From Meghimatium bilineatum (taxonomy: Eukaryota > Mollusca > Gastropoda > Stylommatophora > Philomycidae), in the NCBI GenBank assembly GCA_034231615.1, contig CM067299.1:17512498-17576497 (forward strand): 64,000 nucleotides of DNA, given 5' to 3'. Position 1 is the first letter of the stretch. Each line of letters begins with the position of its first letter. Positions 47,101 to 49,729 of this stretch are shown here, one piece after another. Both the position numbers and the translations under genes were made by a program. The notes under the pieces were generated by a model. That model saw only the letters and a program-made list of their open reading frames with translations, did not search any database and had not been told where the DNA came from.

Positions 47101-49229
47101 CTATCATCATCATCATCAAAAGCCGTCTCCATATTGAAGGTTGGCTGCAACGGACCTCCGAGATCCTCTATCTTTTGCTTTAGTGGTGCACTCTGCTAAG
47201 CTGTAACCTGTCCATCTTGTGAAGAAGGGTGGTAATGTCAAAAAAGCTGACATCATTACAATCGCTAAATGAATCAAAGTATTCAAAATTATCATCCAAT
47301 CTTTTATAAAGTGCTACATCAGTAATGTAATGGAAAGTAGTAAGGATGATGCTATCTTTGAGGATGATGCCAATATTGTACCAGTAGACAATGAGACAAA
47401 GACTACCCTGATGTTTCCACAAAAGGATGAAATTTGTGAACTGTTTCATAACTCAGAAAGTGATACTAACTTTGAAGGATTTTAATGACTTTACATACCA
47501 ATAAGTTTGTTTCCTGTTGTCAGTAGTCTTATTTGACTGTATTCTTTGTTACCGTTTTTATGTTTCTACTGGAAATTTTTTTTTTTTTAATTTGATTGTG
47601 TGTGTATATATTCAAACCTCCTACATCAATAGTGGTAAAAATACAAATATTCTTGGCTTATATTCAGAAATATATGGTACTCAGGAAACTAATATGAATT
47701 TTATGATAAAAAAGCTGGATGTTTCAGGACATTAGCCCAAATAAAATGGTGATACAACGAATCTCCATTCTCTGGACTACATCAAACTGGAAATTTGGAA
47801 ACATTATTGCCCTACTACAAATGAGATATGACAATCAATACAATGTAACTGCGTGAAATGTAACAACAATTAGACTTACTTAAAACACAGGTTTATATAT
47901 CGCTTCAATGAGACACAACAGACTATAGCTAAAACTAGTAGGTAATGATGGGCAATGATGAGCACACAAGAAATTATAAAAATTACAATACACAAATCAC
48001 ATTCAACGTTTCAACCAAAAGGTCTTTATCAAGACACAAACAAAACATCAAAAGACGACGAATGGAAAAATTATCACAACATCCAACGGAAATATGGAAA
48101 TGAGATGCCGGAAGGTCAGAAAGTACATAAAAAATGTAAATATATGTGGAAACAAAACGAACAAAAAGATTAGTAAATGACGGAACAAAAAGAATAAAGA
48201 CAAAGACCACACCAACCCAGTACTAGACATAAGAGTGGTCGGAATTGAGTCCAAAAAGCTTGAGTGTACCCAATCAAAAATGAGACAATTTTCTAGAGCA
48301 TACCTAGATCTATCATCAGTGGTGCAAGATCTGATGGCGGTGACCTGAATATAAAAAGCACCATGATGACCATCACCATTGAAGTGTGTGGCCACAGGAG
48401 TGGGTGTTCTGTGCTTGATAGCATGAAGATGGTTACAAAAGCGATCGCTCAATCGTAGGCCGGTTTCCCCGATACAAATGAGATACAGCGGGAGTCAGAG
48501 AACATATGTTAAAAAAGGATAGAAAGAAGAATAAAAGTGAAAGCAACATCCATCCATAAACCAGGAGGATCGTAGGATACTAAATTGTATGTGTCATCAC
48601 ACAGAGTTCCTATGTTATTTGTCTTCAGTGATGTGCAGAGCCATTGATATAAGTACCTTAAGGAGAGGTTTTCCTAAAAATGTTTTATTTTTAAATGTCA
48701 TTCATCTGCTTTGATGTGTAAATTGCACTGTTTGATGGGTAATTTGAAGACTTTTAGGCCAAAAATCGCTGAGGGATTTTTATTGACAATTTGGTTACAT
48801 CAATTTCCCCCCCCCCCTCCCGGCCAAATCTACGGGCCTGATGATACGGAATAGTGCTGAAGAAAAATTTAATCATGATTATAAAATTAAAAACAAAAAC
48901 TTTTTGAAAAAGGAAACACATATGTGCTAATGGGAACATACAAGGTTGTACTGTATCAAACTAATAATAGGCATATAGCTGCTAAGTGCAACCTACTACA
49001 CATTGTTGTACTATTTGGTTTTGGGGTGTAGTGAGTAAGTTCAGGTCATTATTATGTAGATCATTAATTTAAATCAGCATCACACTACTGAGTTGAGCAT
49101 TCAGAAAATATTTCCCCAAATTACACAACTATTTACCGTTTCTCTATCCATAAGTAAAACTTTCATTCCTCCACCACAGCCTTCGATCATTTTACTAATG
49201 TACTGTTTAACAGCTAATATAACATTCAT
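16702..49229 (-). CDS. VPS45: VPS45, Sec1/Munc18 vesicle-fusion protein, 14 coding exons
   Basis: Complete gene on the minus strand. Exons in coding order: 49229-49137, 46690-46495, 43766-43687, 40331-40263, 38300-38163, 36740-36630, 32293-32159, 30337-30227, 27758-27591, 25992-25834, 25412-25305, 22912-22791, 20866-20735, 16777-16702. All have AG/GT borders, phases agree, and the total is 1,698 nt (565 aa plus TAA), close to human VPS45 (570). Signature stretches include [78 protein letters not shown] and [12 protein letters not shown]. As a Sec1/Munc18 protein it should clasp a syntaxin-16/Tlg2-type SNARE on endosomes and trans-Golgi and promote SNARE assembly. It has no membrane segment and is cytosolic/peripheral. 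No decay is seen, so it should be functional. It diverges from PGPEP1, whose start is 466 bp away. Confidence 0.97.
17085..17790 (+). mobile_element. RTE-like LINE 3' half
   Basis: Decayed sequence begins with a TTTGCAGATGACCAAGCAC stretch (the RT FADD box). The clear part encodes [51 protein letters not shown] and a [20 protein letters not shown] ending, then GACGGCAC and TGATGATGA. The same 3' end is seen at 35460-35560 and 47100-47230. In VPS45 intron 13. Confidence 0.85.
17785..18560 (+). mobile_element. LINE family A copy
   Basis: Abuts the previous LINE. Encodes, with interruptions, SSEE / [56 protein letters not shown] and [18 protein letters not shown], ending with CTCTTCTACCCCTGACGCTG and a GATA-type tail. 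It starts at an RT segment just after the FADD box, which suggests it replaced the 3' end of the neighbouring copy. Confidence 0.82.
18560..18815. other. VPS45 intron 13 DNA, nothing recognised
   Basis: Between two LINE A tails I see no conserved feature; possibly more decayed LINE. Confidence 0.4.
18815..18885 (+). mobile_element. LINE family A, tail only
   Basis: AATTCTTCTACTCCTAACACC, GAAAGGCAACAAAGGGTT and an AGCAAATAGATA tail repeat the extreme 3' end of family A: a dead-on-arrival insertion of about 70 bp. Confidence 0.75.
19255..19440 (+). mobile_element. LINE family B 3' end
   Basis: GGTAGACCTAGAGTACGCTGG, CATCAAAGAGACATTACACG and TCTCCCTCGACACCCATAAAG mirror the minus-strand copy at 16190-16480. 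It is inserted in the TTAA element. Confidence 0.85.
19705..20318 (+). mobile_element. Family E SINE-like element, complete, 13-bp TSD
   Basis: Flanked by perfect ATCAAGTATGATA copies (19692-19704 and 20319-20331). The 614-bp body ends GGGTCAAAGGGCATGAGC, ATGGACCGCTGGATCAGC and an AACC-repeat tail. The related TTAA element at 34843 lacks this insert at the equivalent place, an independent empty site. Fragments of the tail are at 13815 and 45525. A tRNA head is not obvious, so it could instead be a LINE-tail derivative. Confidence 0.85.
20735..20866 (-). CDS. VPS45: VPS45 coding exon 13 (aa 497-541)
   Basis: Completes Arg, then [40 protein letters not shown] and NSK plus a split Ser. Human VPS45 has Ala where this protein has Cys in [10 protein letters not shown]. 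Confidence 0.97.
21180..21600. other. G+C-richer island of unknown origin
   Basis: From about 21180 the sequence shifts to near 50% G+C with many CpG (CCGATTTCGGCATGCCGTG, CGCCGAGATCCGAGATGG), then returns to AT-rich DNA. One plus frame reads [20 protein letters not shown], but no family is recognised. It may be the remnant of the 5' part of the RNase H LINE found about 600 bp on. Confidence 0.4.
22180..22740 (+). mobile_element. LINE with RNase H domain, C-terminal part
   Basis: Encodes [20 protein letters not shown] and LLAGNAA, the RNase H signature of I/ingi-type LINE polyproteins, then [20 protein letters not shown], ending with short CTACTACTACT repeats. Similar LINEs place RNase H after the reverse transcriptase. 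In VPS45 intron 12 (20867-22790). A fragment of the same 3' part is at 24880-25090. Confidence 0.85.
22791..22912 (-). CDS. VPS45: VPS45 coding exon 12 (aa 457-497)
   Basis: Encodes [34 protein letters not shown] and D plus a split Arg; donor GTAAGT. Confidence 0.97.
23045..23585. mobile_element. Segment interrupting the minisatellite, Penelope-like remnant?
   Basis: Contains a hammerhead-like core (23162-23187, minus) preceded by GCTAATCACTAGACACAC, the same neighbourhood as the copy at 26890-27110. The rest holds an 84-codon plus frame (23336-23590, starting [20 protein letters not shown]) that I do not recognise; its minus strand is also partly open. The Penelope-like link rests on the ribozyme-like motif only. 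Confidence 0.4.
23162..23187 (-). ncRNA. Hammerhead-ribozyme-like core, degenerate
   Basis: Minus strand: CTTAATGA, then AGGCC-TTTT-GGTC (a 4-bp stem II with UUUU loop), then AAAAC. Canonical core elements are CUGAUGA and GAAA, so two core bases differ. Resembles hammerheads known from Penelope-like retroelements. Probably inactive. Confidence 0.45.
24090..24430 (-). mobile_element. Family D dispersed repeat, minus strand
   Basis: Minus strand: GTTCATTCTCAAACTTCTGC, TATGGTGAACAGAATTAC, GGTTTACAGCTTTGCTGCAA, CCTCCTTAGTTACCTCTAAC and a GGGCAATAGC stretch. Same order as the plus copies at 51835, 52445 and 52905. It behaves as a SINE of about 300 bp without an evident tRNA head. Confidence 0.75.
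24480..24705 (+). mobile_element. Family F tRNA-SINE
   Basis: Head CTGTGGCAGAATGGTACAC (A box) and GGTACCGGGTTAAAATCCCG (B box); body TTTATATTGCCTAGAAAATC and ACTACAGCC; tail GATATGCTACCAA. An inverted copy is at 37390-37585 and a tail fragment at 55380-55430. Confidence 0.88.
24880..25090 (+). mobile_element. RNase H LINE 3' fragment
   Basis: TTGAACATGCTTAGATGGCTGG, ACAGAGAGCAGAACACATATG and GGGAATGCTCC match the [14 protein letters not shown] region of the LINE at 22180-22740. In VPS45 intron 11. Confidence 0.7.
25305..25412 (-). CDS. VPS45: VPS45 coding exon 11 (aa 421-456)
   Basis: Encodes [20 protein letters not shown] and [16 protein letters not shown]; bounded by CTGTAG and GTGAGC. 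Confidence 0.97.
25834..25992 (-). CDS. VPS45: VPS45 coding exon 10 (aa 368-420)
   Basis: Encodes [40 protein letters not shown] and RGVSSEHRA, then GTAAGT. Confidence 0.96.
26095..26183. repeat. (AT)n microsatellite, about 44 units
   Basis: An uninterrupted AT dinucleotide run of almost 90 bp in VPS45 intron 9, next to decayed LINE DNA. Confidence 0.98.
26185..26580 (-). mobile_element. Decayed LINE 3' region
   Basis: Minus-strand order (repeated AAACAGCGGCAAAGAGAA, a GGCCA stretch, AATCATGAGGAGTACAGACG) parallels the clearer copy at 31490-31980, including GCTGCTGTTTTA-type ends. Heavily decayed. Confidence 0.55.
26890..27110 (-). repeat. TAATCACT-type short repeats with hammerhead-like end
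   Basis: Plus strand GCTAATCACTAGAAACA, GCTAATTTCTGGAAACAC and GCTAATCACTGGAAACACAA recur about five times at 45-50 bp and end at a hammerhead-like core (27077-27102, minus: CTTGATAAAAGTC...CAAAAC). Same association as at 23110-23190. Confidence 0.6.
27115..27390 (+). mobile_element. LINE family G fragment
   Basis: Encodes [20 protein letters not shown] and [20 protein letters not shown], matching the fuller copy at 44940-45700. In VPS45 intron 9. Confidence 0.75.
27591..27758 (-). CDS. VPS45: VPS45 coding exon 9 (aa 312-367)
   Basis: Encodes [30 protein letters not shown] and [18 protein letters not shown]; one of the most conserved blocks. Bounded by TTGAAG and GTAAGA. Confidence 0.97.
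28051..28073. repeat. Poly-G run
   Basis: About 23 G in a row, with a second G run at 27961-27970. Similar homopolymers are at 29805 (C) and 31489 (G). An open frame across it (28027-28266) is an artefact of the run. Confidence 0.9.
28215..28400 (+). mobile_element. Family D dispersed repeat, partial
   Basis: GTTCATTTTCAAACTCCTGC, GGATGTAATTCAGAGAACAG and TGATTTACACC follow the head of family D; the second half is lost. In VPS45 intron 8. Confidence 0.6.
28580..28812 (+). repeat. 20-bp minisatellite, about 11 units
   Basis: TGACTCCTTGATGCCTGATG repeats at exact 20-bp steps with a few substitutions (CATG, GAGG). The minus frame over it is open only because 20-bp units close a 60-nt cycle without a stop. 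Confidence 0.97.
30227..30337 (-). CDS. VPS45: VPS45 coding exon 8 (aa 275-311)
   Basis: Encodes [20 protein letters not shown] and [17 protein letters not shown]; the Lys-rich loop is one residue shorter than in human. Bounded by TTTCAG and GTAAAA. Confidence 0.96.
30895..30990 (-). mobile_element. tRNA-SINE head, minus strand
   Basis: Minus: GCCAGTGTGGTTAGGGCATTGG (A box) and AAGGTTTCGTATCCAG (B box). Body toward 30820 is uncertain. In VPS45 intron 7 (30338-32158). Confidence 0.65.
31490..31985 (-). mobile_element. LINE 3' region, RTE/CR1-like
   Basis: Minus strand encodes decayed [11 protein letters not shown], a KYKCLVI-type stretch and [17 protein letters not shown], then a GKDTSHYT-like end; this is the R-Q-I-K-Y-F-G-H / GRxRGRQ tail seen in many LINEs. 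In VPS45 intron 7. Confidence 0.65.
32159..32293 (-). CDS. VPS45: VPS45 coding exon 7 (aa 230-274)
   Basis: Encodes [20 protein letters not shown], then the [14 protein letters not shown] stretch; domain 3 region. Bounded by CTGTAG and GTAAGT. Confidence 0.96.
32500..32755 (+). mobile_element. LINE 3' end (CR1/L2-like)
   Basis: Encodes [20 protein letters not shown] and [20 protein letters not shown] before a stop, then a short TTGAT repeat tail. The W-x-D-x-I-K-x-W-T-G pattern is typical of LINE C-termini. In VPS45 intron 6. Confidence 0.8.
33670..33905 (+). mobile_element. Jockey-like LINE 3' fragment with Cys motif
   Basis: A plus frame gives [20 protein letters not shown] and [10 protein letters not shown]; related to [14 protein letters not shown] at 45780-46090. 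These zinc-knuckle-like CxC...H...C tails follow RNase H in such LINEs. Confidence 0.75.
34745..34850 (+). repeat. About 30-bp minisatellite resembling the VPS45 exon 6 donor region
   Basis: CTATACTACCAGATTAAACT recurs three times with ATGCAACT between. On the gene strand this reads AGTTTAATCTGGTAGTATAG, close to the exon 6 end CTTAATCAG|GTAGGATC. A weaker copy lies around 34540-34620. Confidence 0.75.
34843..35110 (+). mobile_element. TTAA-ended element, second copy (one end)
   Basis: TTAACTCTTTCTGGTCC is followed by CCAATACATCTGC, ACTAATAACTGATCTATCGG and ACTTTGTGGTTTGC, matching the right end of the element at 19071-20426 in reverse orientation, without the SINE found there. The other end is not visible. 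Confidence 0.6.
35460..35560 (+). mobile_element. RTE-like LINE, extreme 3' end
   Basis: GGCAAACAAGAGATCTGTTG, CAGTCAATCTTCATTGCGG and GATGGCACTTGATGATGATG match the end of the LINE at 17085-17790: a short truncated insertion in VPS45 intron 6. Confidence 0.75.
35643..35692 (-). repeat. Two copies of the exon 6 donor-like unit in intron 6
   Basis: On the gene strand two 27-bp units each contain TCAG|GTAGGA (TTTAATCAGGTAGGATCA and GTTAGTCAGGTAGGAAC). The first is identical to the real exon 6 donor over TTAATCAGGTAGGATCA. Confidence 0.85.
36594..36640 (-). repeat. Duplicated unit at the exon 6 splice donor
   Basis: Directly after the true donor (GTAGGATCACATTACAGT) the intron repeats TTTAATCAGCTAGGATAAC, a 26-bp copy of the junction in which the donor GT reads CT. 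Confidence 0.85.
36630..36740 (-). CDS. VPS45: VPS45 coding exon 6 (aa 193-229)
   Basis: Encodes [20 protein letters not shown], then [17 protein letters not shown], the Sec1-family LDR-DD-TPLL signature. Donor AATCAG|GTAGGA. Copies of this exon-end and donor sequence are scattered down the following intron (see the repeat entries at 34745, 35643 and 36594). Confidence 0.96.
37390..37585 (-). mobile_element. Family F tRNA-SINE, minus strand
   Basis: Minus: TTGTGGCAAAGTGGTACAG, GAGTTCGATCCCCGCCACAG, TTTATATTGCCTAGAAAATC and GGATATGCTACCAA. Better preserved in the B box than the copy at 24480. In VPS45 intron 5 (36741-38162). Confidence 0.88.
37610..37786 (+). mobile_element. LINE apurinic-type endonuclease fragment
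   Basis: Encodes [20 protein letters not shown] and [20 protein letters not shown]. The W-x-x-P...NQIDFIL pattern is the late endonuclease domain of RTE/CR1 LINEs. It ends exactly at the palindrome. Confidence 0.82.
37787..37950. repeat. 164-bp near-perfect palindrome
   Basis: Left arm ATATTGTTGTAGAAACATAT ... GGGGTTTTAAAGACATTTTA is mirrored by TAAAATATCTTTAAAACCCC ... ATATGTTTCTACAACAATAT, centred near 37868 in a TATATA core. I see one arm mismatch (GACATTTT versus GATATTTT). TGTTGTAGAAACATATTGC also recurs at about 63053. Confidence 0.95.
38163..38300 (-). CDS. VPS45: VPS45 coding exon 5 (aa 147-192)
   Basis: Encodes [20 protein letters not shown], then [12 protein letters not shown] and RLADSVR; 46 codons between CACCAG and GTAAAT. 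Confidence 0.96.
38621..38953 (+). repeat. 37-bp minisatellite, nine units, inside LINE coding DNA
   Basis: TAACATCCATTATAGCAGTG recurs at 37-bp steps from 38621 to 38917, virtually identical. The unit can be read as [12 protein letters not shown] and leads straight into LINE coding sequence ([14 protein letters not shown]-like), so it arose from the LINE itself. Confidence 0.95.
38954..39860 (+). mobile_element. LINE RT-to-C-terminus copy, internally deleted
   Basis: Starts with [20 protein letters not shown] and TAEIIQAGG (RT domain start), jumps to a [19 protein letters not shown] stretch (after the RT palm), then [17 protein letters not shown]-like and a [11 protein letters not shown]-like tail, ending TGATGATGATGA. 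The palm is deleted. In VPS45 intron 4 (38301-40262). Confidence 0.85.
40040..40225 (-). mobile_element. Decayed tRNA-SINE, minus strand
   Basis: Minus: GAGAGCCTTGGTAGTATAG (A box) and ATCAGGGTTTGACTTAGC (B-box-like). Body TCATGGTTTGTAAAAAC. Decayed. Confidence 0.5.
40263..40331 (-). CDS. VPS45: VPS45 coding exon 4 (aa 124-146)
   Basis: A 69-nt exon encoding [20 protein letters not shown] and CCQ, bounded by TTACAG and GTGAGA. Confidence 0.96.
40640..41820 (+). mobile_element. LINE family A, RT domain to 3' end
   Basis: The longest family A copy. Encodes [48 protein letters not shown] and [20 protein letters not shown] (RT motif C as FADD), then [20 protein letters not shown] and the C-terminal [14 protein letters not shown] region. 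Several frame interruptions; 5' end missing. In VPS45 intron 3 (40332-43686). Confidence 0.9.
41990..42550. other. VPS45 intron 3 DNA, unassigned
   Basis: No domain recognised; the texture (GATGATGACATGGTAGG, TTCAGGATATGATGATCC) resembles noncoding dispersed repeat DNA. CGCATTGCAGGGTTAGCAGAG is not a clear SINE head. Confidence 0.35.
42552..42663 (+). repeat. Exact 56-bp tandem duplication
   Basis: AGCACTGTCGGCACAAAGTG through CGTAACAGTCTGCCA occurs twice (42552-42607, 42608-42663) with no difference, so it is very recent. Confidence 0.97.
42840..43660 (+). repeat. Mosaic of a dispersed CCTGGGTATG repeat
   Basis: TCCTGGGTATGGGAAAAAAGC (42960) and CTCCTGGGTATGAAAGAAAGC (43528) are followed by AGCTCTGAGAAGCCATCCCACT-like DNA; a third related run with AAGCTTGAAGAAACTAACCC and TGTGATTCCTGGGGATC is at 61360-61440. 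Family unknown. Confidence 0.5.
43687..43766 (-). CDS. VPS45: VPS45 coding exon 3 (aa 97-123)
   Basis: Completes the split Tyr and encodes [20 protein letters not shown] to VQ, phase 0, then GTATGT. Confidence 0.96.
43824..44225 (-). mobile_element. mariner-like DNA transposon, 3' remnant
   Basis: Minus strand encodes [32 protein letters not shown] and, after decay, KFLREMYSC, matching the mariner order: HxDNAxxH, HxPYSPDLAP, then the C-terminal region. The end ATTGGAGCGCATTAAG near 43824 could be the terminal repeat. Most of the transposase is missing. In VPS45 intron 2 (43767-46494). Confidence 0.7.
45223..45480 (-). mobile_element. LINE family H 3' end, inserted with 13-bp TSD
   Basis: Flanked by perfect TTGAACATTTAGT copies (45210-45222, 45481-45493). 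Minus strand encodes [40 protein letters not shown] and YQATRRAIA, ending at an AATAGATAG tail. A related truncated copy is at 46255-46400. Confidence 0.9.
45525..45585 (+). repeat. Family E tail fragment
   Basis: GTGGGTCAAAGAGCATGAGC, ATGGATCGCTGGATCAGC, AACCAACCAAG; third copy of this tail in the window. Confidence 0.8.
45780..46090 (+). mobile_element. RNase H LINE, C-terminal fragment
   Basis: Encodes [20 protein letters not shown] and [16 protein letters not shown]; the same Cys-rich tail as at 33670 and the natural continuation of the LINE type at 50100-51150. Confidence 0.8.
46255..46400 (+). mobile_element. LINE family H fragment
   Basis: [20 protein letters not shown] and PRRR match the [21 protein letters not shown] region of 45223-45480, here on the plus strand. 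Confidence 0.7.
46495..46690 (-). CDS. VPS45: VPS45 coding exon 2 (aa 32-97)
   Basis: After TTTCAG it begins [20 protein letters not shown] and ends at KYGLYFI plus one base before GTAACT. Strongly conserved domain 1. Confidence 0.97.
47100..47235 (-). mobile_element. RTE-like LINE 3' end, minus strand
   Basis: Minus: GGACAGGTTACAGCTTAGC, AGAGTGCACCACTAAAGC, CAATATGGAGACGGC then TGATGATGATGA; the same 3' end as the LINE at 17085-17790. In VPS45 intron 1 (46691-49136). Confidence 0.85.
47240..47490 (+). other. Unrecognised acidic frame
   Basis: The plus strand gives a fairly open acidic stretch ([39 protein letters not shown]) ending in two stops. No family recognised. It could be the N-terminal acidic region of a DNA transposase. 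Confidence 0.3.
48008..48033 (-). ncRNA. Hammerhead-ribozyme-like core after the GIY-YIG fragment
   Basis: Minus: CTTGATAA, AGACC-TTTT-GGTT, GAAAC. Stem II pairs GACC with GGTT (one G-U) around a UUUU loop, and GAAAC is intact; CUGAUGA reads UUGAUAA. Penelope-like elements are known to carry hammerheads in their terminal repeats, and this is the position expected for one. Confidence 0.55.
48044..48490 (-). mobile_element. Penelope-like element, GIY-YIG endonuclease fragment
   Basis: Minus strand encodes [40 protein letters not shown] and [11 protein letters not shown]. The cIGeTG-xxLxxRf-xxH pattern, a later THFN and a Glu in ALEN are GIY-YIG hallmarks; such a domain sits C-terminal to the reverse transcriptase in Penelope-like retroelements. 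The RT is absent. A hammerhead-like core follows downstream on the same strand. Confidence 0.75.
48775..48835. repeat. Poly-C run
   Basis: CCCCCCCCCCTCCC near 48806; low-complexity DNA in VPS45 intron 1. Confidence 0.8.
49137..49229 (-). CDS. VPS45: VPS45 coding exon 1 (aa 1-31)
   Basis: ATG at 49229; encodes [20 protein letters not shown] and onward to DRET, ending in phase 0 before GTAAAT. The start aligns with the human initiator Met. The N-terminal segment contributes to domain 1, which binds the syntaxin N-peptide. Confidence 0.96.
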
Positions 49230-49695
49230 GTTTGAAGATGTGTTCCGTCTCAGAATCAGTAATGCTTAATAGCAGACACTTTAAGACGACAGAAAATTAC
49301 ACGGAAGTTGACGAAGAAGTAATCTTCAGAGGAAAAAGATAAAGATTCATCATCACATGGAATGTCGTAATTGAAATAATTATCTTAACCTTTATATTTC
49401 GTTTGTTATTTAAATTATTTAACATGCCTCAAGCAAAAAATGTGTATATTCATTTGAAATCTAAGTTATATCTCAGCTATATATTTTAATTTTATCAAAT
49501 AACAGGGTGACATATTTGCGACAGTCAATTGATTCTATTTTCACTCATTGAAGTTGTCATCTTCTGCTTTAGTTGATAGTGGGAGTTCCAGACTTCGTTG
49601 TATTTTTTAAGATACGTTATCAGTCCTCAGAACAAGTTCACAATTTATGTTTTTATTATTGGCTTTACGTATAAATTGTGTACAGATTATCTACC
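49230..49695. promoter_or_regulatory. Divergent intergenic region, probable bidirectional promoter of VPS45 and PGPEP1
   Basis: Only 466 bp separate the two start codons, which face away from each other, so both 5' UTRs and core promoters must lie here or in upstream noncoding exons. The stretch has no recognisable transposon, unlike its surroundings. It is AT-rich with no CpG island. An ETS-like CACGGAAGTTGAC is near 49300, close to VPS45. I assign no start sites. Confidence 0.6.
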
Positions 49696-49729
49696 ATGCC
49701 ATCGAATAAAAAATGTGTTGTTGTTACAG
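49696..49729 (+). CDS. PGPEP1: PGPEP1 coding exon 1 (aa 1-12)
   Basis: MPSNKKCVVVT plus one base of Gly, donor GTAAGT. Short, but it supplies the VVVTG strand start and the right phase. Confidence 0.9.
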
